Part shown: positions 42,671-54,774 of the stretch, one piece after another
Layout of the letters: each line of letters starts with the position of its first letter
Numbering within the stretch: position 1 is the first letter of the stretch
Assembly (NCBI RefSeq): GCF_016591715.1
Contig: NZ_AP024109.1
Location: 4,402,001-4,466,000 of the forward strand
DNA from: Mesorhizobium sp. J8
GTDB taxonomy: Bacteria; Pseudomonadota; Alphaproteobacteria; Rhizobiales; Rhizobiaceae
Direction of reading: 5' to 3'
DNA: 64,000 nucleotides
The notes under the pieces: generated by a model
The model's input: the letters and a program-made list of their open reading frames with translations, nothing else
Told to the model about the DNA's origin: nothing
The model's database searches: none
Position numbers and translations under genes: made by a program

Positions 42671-43510
42671 TCAGACGGCTACGGTTGATTGCGGCCATAG
42701 GGATATCGCGACGGTAGTAAAGGCAGCCTCGAGGACGCGGCTGATGCGTTCCAATGTTTCCGGATCGGTAAGCAGGTCGTTGCGCACCTCGAGATAGAGG
42801 CAGGGCCGGCCCTGCTGCAGCCCGTGCCGTTTCAGCGTGTAGCCGACGGCCTGGCGCCAGTCGTAAGGTTCGTTGTCGCCGATCCTGAAGCCAGCCTCCG
42901 TGCCCTGGGCCCGGAGCGTTTTCAGCGCCGAGTTGACGAAGGGTGACTGTTCCCGCCACAGCACGCCGATGTCGACATTGCGTTTCACCCCGCCCATCAC
43001 CGGCGTGAAGGAATGCACCGAGATCAGCGCGCGCCTGCCGGCGGCGGTTTCGATGATCGCCCGTTCGACCGGCGCCCAGGCGACGAGCTTGCGCAGCCTC
43101 GCATCCGCCGCATCCACCGCCAGATTGCCCGGCACCGGGATGCCGCCGAGATCCGGCCGCATGAAGTCCCATTCCTCGGCGGGGCGGTTGTAGTCGAGGA
43201 ACAGCCGCGAATAGCGCGCGATCACGGCCGGCGCCCGCAGCGTTCGCGAGAGCCGCCGCGTCAGCGCATCGACACCGATGTCGACCGCGAAATGCGTGCC
43301 GAGATAGGGCTCCGCCAGGCCAAGGTCGCGCCACGGCGCCGGCACGACGTTGCCGGCATGTTCGGCGATCAGGAGATAGGGGTTGGCCGAATCCGGCAGC
43401 AACCGCTCCACGCCGGCCGCCGCAAGCGCCGCGACGGCCGCGTCGCCAAGCTCTTCAAGGCCACGCACGGCCGGACGCCCCCGGCGGTCAGGCGATGACG
43501 GAGCGGACAT
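42671..43510 (-). CDS. N-formylglutamate amidohydrolase-family protein
   Basis: A 279-residue zinc-dependent hydrolase of the FGase family. Segments matching the active site are ILIAEHAGN-type LLIAEHAGNVV near residue 50 (Glu50, His51), VDIGVDALTRRL, YSRLFLDYNRP and SVHSFTPVM. Canonical members release formate from N-formylglutamate in histidine breakdown, but no hut genes are nearby. In this setting it more likely handles an N-acyl-glutamate or glutamyl conjugate made by the pathway. Its start overlaps the aldehyde dehydrogenase stop by 23 bases. Confidence 0.85.
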   Translation of the reverse strand: MSAPSSPDRRGRPAVRGLEELGDAAVAALAAAGVERLLPDSANPYLLIAEHAGNVVPAPWRDLGLAEPYLGTHFAVDIGVDALTRRLSRTLRAPAVIARYSRLFLDYNRPAEEWDFMRPDLGGIPVPGNLAVDAADARLRKLVAWAPVERAIIETAAGRRALISVHSFTPVMGGVKRNVDIGVLWREQSPFVNSALKTLRAQGTEAGFRIGDNEPYDWRQAVGYTLKRHGLQQGRPCLYLEVRNDLLTDPETLERISRVLEAAFTTVAISLWPQSTVAV

Positions 43511-44897
43511 GGTAAGCCTTCGCCGCCGTTGCTTCGATCAGGCCGGCGCGTCCGTTGGTGCGGCCGAGGCCGGAATTCTTGATGCCGCCCCAGGGCAGAT
43601 ATAGGTCGGCATGATCGCAGCGGTTGAGATAGACCGTGCCGGCTTCGACCTCGTCGAGCAAGGCCACGCCGCGCTCGACATCGCGCGTCCAGATCGAGGC
43701 GCTCAAGCCGTAGTCGCTGTCGTTCATCAGCCGGATCGCCTCGTCGTCGCCGCCGACCGCCTGGACGCAGGCCACCGGCCCGAACAGTTCGTCGCGCATG
43801 ATCTGCATCGTATGGTCTACGCCGGTCAGCACCTCCGGCGCGACGTAGGCGGTCCCGAGGCTTGCCGCCTTGAGCGCGCCATCCTGCGGCATCAGGCGCT
43901 TCGCCCCTGCCCACACCGCGCTTTCGGTGAGGCCGCGGATGGTGTCGGCCGCGACCGCGCGCACCACCGGGCCGACCATCGGCTTTTCGGCGATCGGATG
44001 GCCGATCCCCCATTTCGCCGTCTCGGCGACCAGCGCCTCGACGAAGCGGTCGTGAATCAGGCGATCGACATAGATGCGCTCCACCGAGCAGCAGGACTGG
44101 CCGGCGTTGGAATAGGTGCCCTCGGCGATCAGCGGAACCGCCGCATCGAGGTCGGCGTCGGAGCGCACATAGGTCGGATCCTTGCCGCCGAGCTCGAGAT
44201 GCACCTGGGTGAAGGTGCCGGCCGCTGCCGCATGCACGCGCCGGCCGCCGTTGACCGAGCCGATGAAATTGACGGCGTTGAAGACGCCGGATGCGATCAG
44301 CCGTTCGGCGTCCGGATGATCGAGGTGCAGGCTCTGGAACACCCCTTCCGGTCCGCCGGCCGCACGGAAGGCCTCCTCGGCAAGCTCCGCGACCAGCGGC
44401 GTCTGCGGCGAGTGCTTGAAGATCACCACATTGCCCGCCGCAAGCGGCGACGTGACCAGATAGCCGAGCATGGCGGTCGGGTAGTTCCAGGCGCAGATCG
44501 ACAGATGCAGGCCGCCGGCCATTGGCTTGGCGTAGCGGCGGATGTTCTCGTCCGACGGATAGGGCATGTCGGCCAGCGTCTCCGGCGCGGCGCACGCAAG
44601 CAGCTCGCCGATCAGTGCCAGGCGCGGCGTCTCGTCGGCTTGCCACAACGGCCTGCCGATTTGCCATGCCACCGCCTCGGCGAGGGGCGTCGAGCGCGCT
44701 TTCATTTCCTCGCCGAAGCGCAGAAGGATCGCCAGACGCTCGGCCAGCGGCGCGCGCCGCCAGCCCGGCAGCGCCGCGCGGGCGCGAGCGACCGCAGCCT
44801 CGATCGCGGCCCCATCGGCATAGGCGCGGGTGGCATAGATCGAGCCGTCGACAGGAGAGGTCACCGAAAAGGTCCGCGCGCCGGAATGCAGGTTCAT
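43488..44897 (-). CDS. Aldehyde dehydrogenase family protein
   Basis: A 469-residue NAD(P)-dependent dehydrogenase. The catalytic Cys269 lies in NAGQSCC, and the general-base Glu235 in LELGGKDP. The cofactor loop FIGSVNGGRR and the closing WGGIKNSGLGRTNG are typical. It would oxidise an aldehyde produced by the pathway. The start is the ATG at 44897; the frame is open to 44966, but that extension crosses a candidate operator and lacks family sequence. It is the first gene of the minus-strand cluster. Confidence 0.9.
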   Translation of the reverse strand: MNLHSGARTFSVTSPVDGSIYATRAYADGAAIEAAVARARAALPGWRRAPLAERLAILLRFGEEMKARSTPLAEAVAWQIGRPLWQADETPRLALIGELLACAAPETLADMPYPSDENIRRYAKPMAGGLHLSICAWNYPTAMLGYLVTSPLAAGNVVIFKHSPQTPLVAELAEEAFRAAGGPEGVFQSLHLDHPDAERLIASGVFNAVNFIGSVNGGRRVHAAAAGTFTQVHLELGGKDPTYVRSDADLDAAVPLIAEGTYSNAGQSCCSVERIYVDRLIHDRFVEALVAETAKWGIGHPIAEKPMVGPVVRAVAADTIRGLTESAVWAGAKRLMPQDGALKAASLGTAYVAPEVLTGVDHTMQIMRDELFGPVACVQAVGGDDEAIRLMNDSDYGLSASIWTRDVERGVALLDEVEAGTVYLNRCDHADLYLPWGGIKNSGLGRTNGRAGLIEATAAKAYHVRSVIA

Positions 44898-44950
44898 GGT
44901 TTTGGAATCCACCCGAAAAGGAAGCTGTCGATCGCGGCACGATATCGCGA

Positions 44951-44969
44951 TTTTCCATTTTGGCAAATT
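44951..44969. promoter_or_regulatory. AT-rich candidate operator, copy 2
   Basis: TTTTCCATTTTGGCAAATT repeats the pattern seen at 41967 with the right arm altered at one position (GCAAA for GAAAA). It lies between the divergent aldehyde dehydrogenase (44897) and SDR (45055) genes, where a cluster regulator would be expected to bind. Confidence 0.45.
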
Positions 44970-45054
44970 TTTTCGAATACGGCTTGATGGATTTTTTATC
45001 GGCCCCTATTGTCCCGCCATCGCGCCATGGCGCCAACATCAGGAGGGGTGACGG

Positions 45055-45813
45055 ATGATCGTCTTTGATTTCACCGGCAGGCACGCGGTGGTGGCCGGTG
45101 CCGGCGGCGGCATGGGTGAAGCGATCGCGCTTGCCCTGCTCGATGCCGGCGCTTCCGTCACCGCCATCGACGTCAAGACGCGTCCGGCCTCGCTTGCCAG
45201 ATATGACGATCGGCTGACCTTCGCCCAGGGCGATTTGACCGACGCCGTCTTCGTCGAAGAGGTCATCGGCTCCGCCGGCCGCGAGCGCGGCGGCATCGAT
45301 TATCTCGCCAATGTCGCCGGCGTGCTGTGGTTCGGCCGCGACAAGTCGGCGCTCGACATGGATCTCGGGGTCTGGGACGACGTCTTCAACATCAACCTGA
45401 AATCCTTTGTGCACACGGCGCGCGCGGTGGTTCCGCATATGCGCGCCGGCGGGCGTGGCGGCGCCATGGTGCATTTCTCGACCATCCAGTGGTATCGCGG
45501 CGATCCGAACCCGCAGGACGCCTATCAGGCCTCGAAGGCCGGAGTGTGTGCGCTGTCCAAGTCGCTCGCCATGCAGCTTGCCGCCGAGCGCATACGCTCG
45601 AACGCGATCTGTCCCGGCATGGCGCTGACGCCGCTGCAGGCGCGCTGGGACACTGAGGAGAAGCGCGCCGCCGTTGCGAGCTATGCGCCGCTCGGCCGCA
45701 TTGGCACGCCGCAGGACATGGCCAATGCCGCCCTCTTCCTGCTCTCCGACGCCGCGAGCTATATCACCGGCATCGAGCTCCCCGTCGATGGCGGCCTGCT
45801 GATGCGGATGTAG
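45055..45813 (+). CDS. Short-chain dehydrogenase/reductase (SDR) of the catabolic cluster
   Basis: A 252-residue classical SDR. The cofactor loop GAGGGMGEA is at 15-23, NVAG follows, then Ser in FSTIQWY and the YQASK motif; the end SYITGIELPVDGG is typical. A strong AGGAGGGG precedes the ATG. It is divergent from the aldehyde dehydrogenase and shares the control region with candidate operator copy 2, so it probably oxidises an alcohol group of the same substrate. Confidence 0.88.
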   Translation: MIVFDFTGRHAVVAGAGGGMGEAIALALLDAGASVTAIDVKTRPASLARYDDRLTFAQGDLTDAVFVEEVIGSAGRERGGIDYLANVAGVLWFGRDKSALDMDLGVWDDVFNINLKSFVHTARAVVPHMRAGGRGGAMVHFSTIQWYRGDPNPQDAYQASKAGVCALSKSLAMQLAAERIRSNAICPGMALTPLQARWDTEEKRAAVASYAPLGRIGTPQDMANAALFLLSDAASYITGIELPVDGGLLMRM

Positions 45814-45846
45814 GACTCGGGCCTCGGACGGCTGAGACCAAATAGG

Positions 45847-46538
45847 TCAGGCCGCCGCGGTTGTCCCCTGGATCGCCCTGCCCCAGTCAAGCAGCGGCTT
45901 GGCGCGAAGCGTGAAGCCGACGAGATCGTCGACCAGCGCCGGCGAATGAATCGTCGCCGGATCGATGTCGTGCCTGACCACGAAATGCCGGTTGCGCACC
46001 GCTTGGGCGAGATCCTCGTCGCCGACATCCTCGAAACCGCGCGGTGCCCGCTTCAGGCGATCCTCCGCATCGAGCTCCAGGCCGGCCTTCTTGAGCGATG
46101 AGACCATGGCCCGGAACGCAGCCGGTTTGGTCACGATCGCCTTGCGCATCGCCTGCAGCAGTTCGGGCGCCGGCTGCCACCAGGCAACGCCGGCGAAGCA
46201 GCGCTCGAGCCCGATATGCACATAGAAGACGCCCTGCTCCATCTTGGTGCCGTCGGGCGAGAGAATCGCCGAGAGGTGCCGGTTGTAGGGCCGCTTGTCC
46301 TTGGAGAAGCGCACGTCGCGATTGATGCGGAACAGAGACCTCTTGCGGTCGCCGCGCAAGCCAAGCTTGGCCGCCTCGAAGCGTTCGCTGAGCGTCTCGA
46401 CCAGATCGCAGAACGGCCCATGCAACTCGCTGTCGAAGAGGTCGCGGTTCTCCTGGAACCATTCCCGGCTCTGGTGGAAATCGAGCGCCTTCAGGAACGG
46501 GATGGCCTTTTGCCCAAACCCTTTGAACGCGCCCGTCA

Positions 46539-46539
<1 letters not shown>
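45847..46539 (-). CDS. DUF2461 (TIGR02453) family protein
   Basis: 230 residues. Recognised by FLKALDFHQSREWFQENRDLFD at residues 15-36, the RINRDVRFSKDKRPYNRHLSA block and the YVHIGLERCFAGVAWWQPAP block. The function of this family is unknown. The ATG shares one base with the ligA stop (TGATG), so the gene is translationally coupled to ligA. Confidence 0.88.
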
Positions 46540-48854
<2,315 letters not shown>

Positions 48855-48958
48855 CTATAAATCAGGATTCGCCGGCATGAAGTCGGCTTGCGCAAAAATC
48901 ATTCCCGAACAGCAAGATGCAGCCATCTGCTGACTCAACCTGCCAGCGCCCAGAAATC

Positions 48959-50632
48959 TCAGGCCGCGGCTGTGTTCTCGCGCAGCAACCTTTCCGCCGC
49001 GGCGCGCGCCTCGTCGGTGATGACAGCGCCGGCCAACATGCGCGCGATCTCTTCCTGGCGCGCGGCGCGGTCCATTTCGGCGATGCCGGTGGCGACACGG
49101 TCCTTGCCGCCGGATTTCGAGATCAGGAAATGCGTCGCGGCGCGTGCCGCCACCTGCGGCGCATGCGTGACCGAAAGCACCTGCACACGCTTCGAGAGCC
49201 GAGCCAGCCGCTGACCGATGGCGTCTGCCACCGCCCCGCCGACGCCGGTGTCGATCTCGTCGAATACGAGCGTCGGCGCCGAGCCGCGATCAGCGAGCGC
49301 CACTTTGAGCGCCAGCAGGAAGCGCGACAGCTCGCCGCCCGAGGCGACCTTCATCATCGGCCCCGGCCTGGTGCCCGGATTGGTCCGCACCCAGAATTCG
49401 ACCTGGTCGATGCCCTCTTCCATGCGGCTTTCGGCATCGCTTCCCATCTCGACGATGAATTCGGCCCGTTCGAGCTTCAGCGCCGGCAATTCCGCCATGA
49501 CAGCCTTGGTCAGGCCCGCAGCCGCCGCGTGGCGCAGCGACGAGAGCTGCGCGGCGGAGATATCGTAGGCCTCGCGCGCCGCGGCGGCCTGCTTCTCCAG
49601 CGCATGCAGCCGCTCCTCGCCGGCATCGAGGTCGGCGAGATCGGCCACCATCGTGTCGCGCAACTGCGCCAGCTCGTCGACCGCGACATTGTGTTTGCGC
49701 GAGGCGGCGCGCAGCGCGAAAAGCCGCTCCTCCGCCTTCTCCAGGCGCTGCGGATCATATTCGGTCGCCCGAAGCGCGGCTTCCACGCCGGACTGCGCGG
49801 CATCGAGCGAGATCATCGCCTCGTCCAGCGACTTCACCACGTCGTCGAGCAGGCCCGGCGCTTCGCCCGACTTGCGCTGCAGCCGGCGCAACAGGCTGGC
49901 AAGCTGCGGCAAGGGCGAGGACGGCCCCGACAGCACATCCTGCGCATCATGGATCTCGGCGGCGATCTTTTCCGCGCGCATCATCGTCGCGCGCAACTCG
50001 GCCAGGTCGGTCTCTTCCCCAGGCTGCGGATCGAGTTTCGCGAGCTCGGCCACGGAAGCACGCAGGTAATCGGCCTCGCGCGCCGCCGCCTCGACCTTGG
50101 CGCGGTGGCGGGAAAGCTCCTGCTCGCAATTCCGCCAATAGCGCCAGGCTTCGCCCGTGCCGCGCACGGCGCCCAGATGGCCGCCGAAACTGTCCAGCAA
50201 CTCGCGATGCGCGCCGGGATCGACGAGCGCGCGCTCGTCATGCTGGCCATGGATCTCGACCAGCGCGCGGCCAACATCGCGCATCAGCGTGACGCTGGAA
50301 GGCTGGTCGTTGACGAAGACGCGGGTGCGGCCGTCGGCCGTCTGCACGCGGCGCAGAATGATGTCGCCATCGTCCGCGATGTCGTTTTCGGCGAGCAGCG
50401 CGCGCGCCGGATGGTTGCGCGGCACGTCGAACACGGCAATGACCTGGCCCTGCGTGGCGCCATGGCGGACGAGCGAAGCATCGCCGCGTGCGCCGAGCGC
50501 CAGCGATAACGCATCGAGCAGGATGGATTTGCCGGCGCCGGTTTCGCCGGTCAGCACCGAAAGCCCAGGCAGGAAGTCGATGTCCAGCTTCTCGATCAGG
50601 ACGATATCGCGGATCGACAGTCTGGACAGCAT
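48959..50632 (-). CDS. recN: DNA repair protein RecN
   Basis: A 557-residue SMC-like ATPase of recombinational repair. Walker A GETGAGKS is at 29-36; a long coiled coil spans about 165-360; the signature SGGELSRF and Walker B LVFDEIDTGVGG lie near the C-terminus. The start at 50632 matches the family N-terminus MLSRLSIRDIVLI. It follows bamD with an eight-base gap on the same strand. Confidence 0.93.
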   Translation of the reverse strand: MLSRLSIRDIVLIEKLDIDFLPGLSVLTGETGAGKSILLDALSLALGARGDASLVRHGATQGQVIAVFDVPRNHPARALLAENDIADDGDIILRRVQTADGRTRVFVNDQPSSVTLMRDVGRALVEIHGQHDERALVDPGAHRELLDSFGGHLGAVRGTGEAWRYWRNCEQELSRHRAKVEAAAREADYLRASVAELAKLDPQPGEETDLAELRATMMRAEKIAAEIHDAQDVLSGPSSPLPQLASLLRRLQRKSGEAPGLLDDVVKSLDEAMISLDAAQSGVEAALRATEYDPQRLEKAEERLFALRAASRKHNVAVDELAQLRDTMVADLADLDAGEERLHALEKQAAAAREAYDISAAQLSSLRHAAAAGLTKAVMAELPALKLERAEFIVEMGSDAESRMEEGIDQVEFWVRTNPGTRPGPMMKVASGGELSRFLLALKVALADRGSAPTLVFDEIDTGVGGAVADAIGQRLARLSKRVQVLSVTHAPQVAARAATHFLISKSGGKDRVATGIAEMDRAARQEEIARMLAGAVITDEARAAAERLLRENTAAA

Positions 50633-50640
50633 CGCAAGCT

Positions 50641-51510
50641 TCAGGCGCCGGTGATCATCTTCCCGGCCTTGGAGATCCACGAACCGGCATTTTCGCGCGG
50701 CTCAAGCCCGTTGCTCTGCAGGAGCTTGTAGGAATCCTTGTACCACGGACTGTCCGGATAATTGTGACCAAGCACCGCCGCGGCCGTCTGCGCTTCCGAG
50801 GTCAGGCCCATCGCATAATAGGACTCGGTCAGGCGCGCGAGCGCCTCCTCGACATGGCGGGTGTTGGAATAGGTTTCGACCACGGTGCGGAAGCGCTTGA
50901 CGGCGGCGATGTATTCGCGGCGCTCGAGATAATAGCGGCCGATCTGCATTTCCTTGCCGGCGAGCTGGTCGTTGGCGAAGCGGATCTTGTCCTTGGCGTC
51001 GGCCACATATTCGGAGTTCGGCCAGCGCGTCACCAGATCCTGCATGGTCTGGATGGTCTGGCGCGCTTCCTTCTGGTCCTGGGTGACGTCCTTGATCTGC
51101 CGGTAGTAGCTGAGGCCGATGATGTATTGCGCGTAAGCCGCGTCGTCGGTCGACGGATAGAGCGTCAGGTAGCGTTTCGCGGTTCCGATCGCCTCGTCGT
51201 AATTGCCGGCGCGGTAGTCGGCGAAAGCGCCCATCACCATCGATTTGCGCGCGAATTCCGAATAGGGATGCTGGCGATCGACGGCGTCGAACTTCTTGCT
51301 CGCCTCGTCGAGGCGGCCGGCATTCATGTTGGCCAGGCCCTGGTTGTAGAGAACGTCGGCCGGTTCGGTCTGGTCGACATAGGTCGCCAGGTTGACATCC
51401 TTCTCGGAGGACATGCAGGCCGACAGCACGAGCGCGGGAGCAACCACCGACAGCGCCAGCAAAACACCACGACGCGGCGCTACCGATTGACCAACTCGCG
51501 AAAAAAACAT
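50641..51510 (-). CDS. bamD: Outer membrane assembly lipoprotein BamD
   Basis: A 289-residue lipoprotein of the BAM complex. The lipobox LSAC places the lipidated Cys at 32. TPR repeats fill residues 50-250 ([40 protein letters not shown], and others). It helps insert beta-barrel proteins. The gene lies between lpxC and recN, an arrangement common in rhizobia. Confidence 0.93.
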   Translation of the reverse strand: MFFSRVGQSVAPRRGVLLALSVVAPALVLSACMSSEKDVNLATYVDQTEPADVLYNQGLANMNAGRLDEASKKFDAVDRQHPYSEFARKSMVMGAFADYRAGNYDEAIGTAKRYLTLYPSTDDAAYAQYIIGLSYYRQIKDVTQDQKEARQTIQTMQDLVTRWPNSEYVADAKDKIRFANDQLAGKEMQIGRYYLERREYIAAVKRFRTVVETYSNTRHVEEALARLTESYYAMGLTSEAQTAAAVLGHNYPDSPWYKDSYKLLQSNGLEPRENAGSWISKAGKMITGA

Positions 51511-51712
51511 GTTTGGATTCCGCCCCTTCGGCGTCGTTTCGGTCCGGGCCGAACCCTTAAACCATTATCCCCTTGCCCGGCAACGCTATGTCCGGCCAAT
51601 CGCACATTTTTGTGGCGGGCCCGCCCTACGCCCAAGCTTGTGCAATTTCAGCGATTCGTGATGCAATCCTGCAACACAAGTCCGCCCTACAAAGCCAGAA
51701 AACGGTTAAAAA

Positions 51713-52660
51713 TCAGATCACCCAGGGTGCATAGACCGGCCGGCTGACGGCGATCATCTCGGCGACTCGGCCGCGCTCGCGGCGCCGGGTCTCGACGATC
51801 TCGAAGGCCGTGTGGTCGGAAAGCAGCCGGCGCAACGCGGACGCGTTCATCCGGTGGCCGCCGCGATAGGAGCGGAAGCAGCCGATGAAGCGCGCGCCGG
51901 CCAACGCCAGGTCGCCCATCGCATCCAGCGTCTTGTGGCGGGCGAATTCATTGGGATAGCGCAGCCCGCCGACATTGATGACGCGGTTGTCGTCGCCGAT
52001 GACCAGCGAGTTCTCCAGCGACGAGCCGAGCGCGTAGCCGGCGGCCCAAAGCCTCTCGACGTCCTTCATGAAGCCGAAGGTCCGTGCCCGCGCGATGTCG
52101 CGGCGGAAGATATCGGGATTGATGTCGGAGGCGAATTGCTGGCGGCCGATCGCCGGGCTTTCGAAATCGATCTCGACCTCGAATCGCGTGCCGTCATAAG
52201 GGCGGAACTCCGCCCAGGACGCCCCGGCTTCCACACGCACCGGCTTGACGACGCGGATATAGCGGCGCTTGACCGCCAGCGTCTCGATACCGGCCTGGTC
52301 GAAGGCTTCGACGAAAGCCATGGCGCTGCCGTCGAGTATCGGGACTTCCGAACCGTCGATCTCGATGATGAGATTGTCGATGCCGAGGCCGAACACCGTG
52401 GCCATCAGATGCTCGACTGTGCCGATATGCTCGCCCGCCGGATCGCCGAGCATGGTGCAAAGATCGGTTGCGCCGACTTCGGCGACCAGGGCGCGGAGCT
52501 CGCGGGTCTGGCCGCCATTCGAAAGATGGAAGACGATGCCGGTGTCGGCATCAGCAGGGAGGAAATGAACGGTGACGGATTTGCCGCTATGGACGCCGAT
52601 GCCAGTCAGCGTCGCGCGCGATTTCACTGTGGTCTGATAGTCGTGCAAGAGTAACCCCAT
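51713..52660 (-). CDS. lpxC: UDP-3-O-acyl-N-acetylglucosamine deacetylase
   Basis: A 315-residue zinc deacetylase for the committed step of lipid A synthesis. The metal ligands are His84 (TVEHLMA), His242 and Asp246 (RHKTLDAMGD); the catalytic His269 is in SYRGGHRMN. The frame extends upstream to 52759, but the family N-terminus begins at MGLLLHDYQTT (52660). A 202-base gap separates it from bamD. Confidence 0.94.
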   Translation of the reverse strand: MGLLLHDYQTTVKSRATLTGIGVHSGKSVTVHFLPADADTGIVFHLSNGGQTRELRALVAEVGATDLCTMLGDPAGEHIGTVEHLMATVFGLGIDNLIIEIDGSEVPILDGSAMAFVEAFDQAGIETLAVKRRYIRVVKPVRVEAGASWAEFRPYDGTRFEVEIDFESPAIGRQQFASDINPDIFRRDIARARTFGFMKDVERLWAAGYALGSSLENSLVIGDDNRVINVGGLRYPNEFARHKTLDAMGDLALAGARFIGCFRSYRGGHRMNASALRRLLSDHTAFEIVETRRRERGRVAEMIAVSRPVYAPWVI

Positions 52661-53039
52661 AGCCCCAAATGCCTGCGTCCGCTCTATCGGCCTTGGGTAT
52701 CTTGCAGCCAGGTGATGGCCTGGCTTTCGCATAGGATGCGGCAAAATAAGCAAGAGCATGCGGCTCTGTGTGGTCGGCAGGCAGGGCTACTCCCCGAATC
52801 CCGGCTAACCGACTTTAGTCCGTGGCGAAGATAATGGCCCGTCCGGGAGACTCCAAATCACGGTTTCTTACCCCGTGTAACTGCGGGATTCTGTCAAAAG
52901 CAGCCAATAAGCTATTGTTTTTCATAGATTTCACAAAAGCAACAGGCAGACGATTTCTCGTCTGCCTGTTAACAACCGTTACATATCGTTAACGATTGGA
53001 CGGTCTGCCGTATCGACGATAGTCGATCCGGCGTATCGA
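52661..53039. other. 379-bp gap between ftsZ and lpxC: lpxC promoter region and ftsZ terminator
   Basis: No gene is visible. Three GANTC sites (52796, 52849, 52887) fall within about 100 bases in the probable lpxC promoter region. A strong hairpin at 52941 lies 70 bases past ftsZ. Confidence 0.6.
52941..52970 (-). terminator. Rho-independent-type terminator after ftsZ
   Basis: Two perfect 13-bp arms (AACAGGCAGACGA and its complement) with a TTTC loop. On the minus strand the stem is followed by GCTTTTG. It lies 70 bases past the ftsZ stop and probably ends the ddl-ftsQAZ transcript. Confidence 0.75.
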
Positions 53040-54707
53040 TCAGTTGGCCTGGCGGCGCAGGAAGGCCGGGATTTCCAGCTGGTCGTCCTCCTGGACCGTG
53101 CGGGCCTGCGGCGTCAGCCGGCCCTGATCGTCGAGCTGCCCGCGGCGCGGCGCGTAGAGCTGCGGATCCTGGCTGGCGAGACGGCGCATCTCGGGCGCGG
53201 CCTGGCGCAGCTTCGGTTCGCGCGGCTGTGCCGGCTGGAGACGGGCCGGTTCTTCCTCGCGGCGGGTAAGGCCGTTGGTCAGGCGCTTGATCAGCCCCAT
53301 CGGACCGCTGTTCTCATGGTCCGCCGGCCGGGTCTTGGCTTCAACCTCAGCCCTCACCACCGGCGGAAAGTCTTCCACGCGCGGCATGCGTTGCGGCGCC
53401 GCGGCGACCGGCTGCGGCATCTCGCGCTGCGGCGCGGGCTGCTGCATGACCTGCGGCTGCATCACCGGCTGCGGTTGCGGCTGCGGCTGGGCCGGCGGAG
53501 CCTGGAAGATCTTGCTCTGCGGCCGGAAGTCGTCGGCCGGCGCGGGGCGCGGCTGCGCCATGGCGGCGGCATTCGCCTCGGCAAGCTGGATAGCCTCGGC
53601 GACCGGATCGACCGCGCGCGGCTCGTAGGTCTGCGGCTGAACCGGAGCGGGACGGATTTCGGCGGCCGGAGCCGCCGCCGGACGGGCGGCCGGCTTCTGC
53701 GGCGCGCGGATCGAGATCGGCGCAGCCGCGATCTCGGCCGCCGACTTGTCGATGCCGGTGGCGACGACCGACACGCGGATCACGCCTTCCAGCTCCTCGT
53801 CGAAGGTGGCGCCCAGGATGATGTTGGCGTCCTGGTCGACCTCCTCGCGGATGCGGGTGGCTGCCTCGTCGACTTCGAACAGGGTAAGGTCGCGGCCGCC
53901 GGTGATCGAGATCAGCAGGCCCTTGGCGCCCTTCATCGAGGTCTCGTCGAGCAGCGGGTTGGCGATCGCGGCTTCCGCGGCGGCCATCGCGCGGCCTTCG
54001 CCCGATGCCTCGCCCGTGCCCATCATCGCCTTGCCCATCTCGCGCATCACCGAGCGGACGTCGGCGAAGTCGAGATTGATCAGGCCTTCCTTGACCATCA
54101 GGTCGGTGATACAGGCAACGCCCGAGTAGAGCACCTGGTCGGCCATGGCGAAGGCATCGGCGAAGGTGGTCTTGTCATTGGCCAGCCGGAACAGGTTCTG
54201 GTTCGGAATGACGATGAGGGTGTCGACGCACTTCTGCAGTTCCTCGATGCCCATATCGGCCGTCTTCATGCGGCGCTGGCCTTCGAAATGGAACGGCTTG
54301 GTGACGACGCCGACCGTGAGGATGCCCTTCTCGCGCGCGGCGCGGGCAACGACCGGAGCCGCACCCGTGCCGGTGCCGCCGCCCATGCCGGCGGTGACGA
54401 AGCACATATGGGTGTTGGAGAGGTGATCGATGATCTCGTCGATGCACTCTTCCGCCGCCGCGCGGCCGACTTCCGGCTGCGAGCCGGCGCCGAGGCCTTC
54501 GGTGACATGCGCGCCGAGCTGGATCAGCCGCTCGGCCTTCGACATGGTCAGCGCCTGCGCGTCGGTGTTGGCCACCACGAACTCGACGCCGCGCAGGCCG
54601 GCTGTGATCATGTTGTTCACGGCATTGCCGCCGCCGCCGCCGACACCGAACACGGTGATGCGTGGCTTGAGCTCGGTGATGTCCGGCTTCTGCAGATTGA
54701 TGGTCAT
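53040..54707 (-). CDS. ftsZ: Cell division GTPase FtsZ
   Basis: A 555-residue tubulin homologue that forms the Z ring. The tubulin signature GGGTGTG is at 109-115 and the T7 loop NLDFADV at 211-217. As in other rhizobial FtsZ1 proteins, a long Pro/Gln/Ala-rich linker (about 320-520) precedes the conserved C-terminal peptide [13 protein letters not shown] that binds FtsA. It ends the ddl-ftsQ-ftsA-ftsZ run. Confidence 0.96.
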   Translation of the reverse strand: MTINLQKPDITELKPRITVFGVGGGGGNAVNNMITAGLRGVEFVVANTDAQALTMSKAERLIQLGAHVTEGLGAGSQPEVGRAAAEECIDEIIDHLSNTHMCFVTAGMGGGTGTGAAPVVARAAREKGILTVGVVTKPFHFEGQRRMKTADMGIEELQKCVDTLIVIPNQNLFRLANDKTTFADAFAMADQVLYSGVACITDLMVKEGLINLDFADVRSVMREMGKAMMGTGEASGEGRAMAAAEAAIANPLLDETSMKGAKGLLISITGGRDLTLFEVDEAATRIREEVDQDANIILGATFDEELEGVIRVSVVATGIDKSAAEIAAAPISIRAPQKPAARPAAAPAAEIRPAPVQPQTYEPRAVDPVAEAIQLAEANAAAMAQPRPAPADDFRPQSKIFQAPPAQPQPQPQPVMQPQVMQQPAPQREMPQPVAAAPQRMPRVEDFPPVVRAEVEAKTRPADHENSGPMGLIKRLTNGLTRREEEPARLQPAQPREPKLRQAAPEMRRLASQDPQLYAPRRGQLDDQGRLTPQARTVQEDDQLEIPAFLRRQAN

Positions 54708-54774
54708 TGTCTCCGTCCTTTGCCTTTCCCGCCGCCTCGCCGCTGCGGCCGCCTATGGGGCTGTCCCCGTCAAA

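Noticed and set aside
42600..42698. Longer start for the XRE-cupin regulator at 42698
   Set aside because: Possible, but it would overlap the upstream gene by 28 bases, and the helix-turn-helix starts soon after 42599; kept only as an alternative.
44898..44966. N-terminal extension of the aldehyde dehydrogenase
   Set aside because: It crosses the AT-rich candidate operator and has no similarity to the family.
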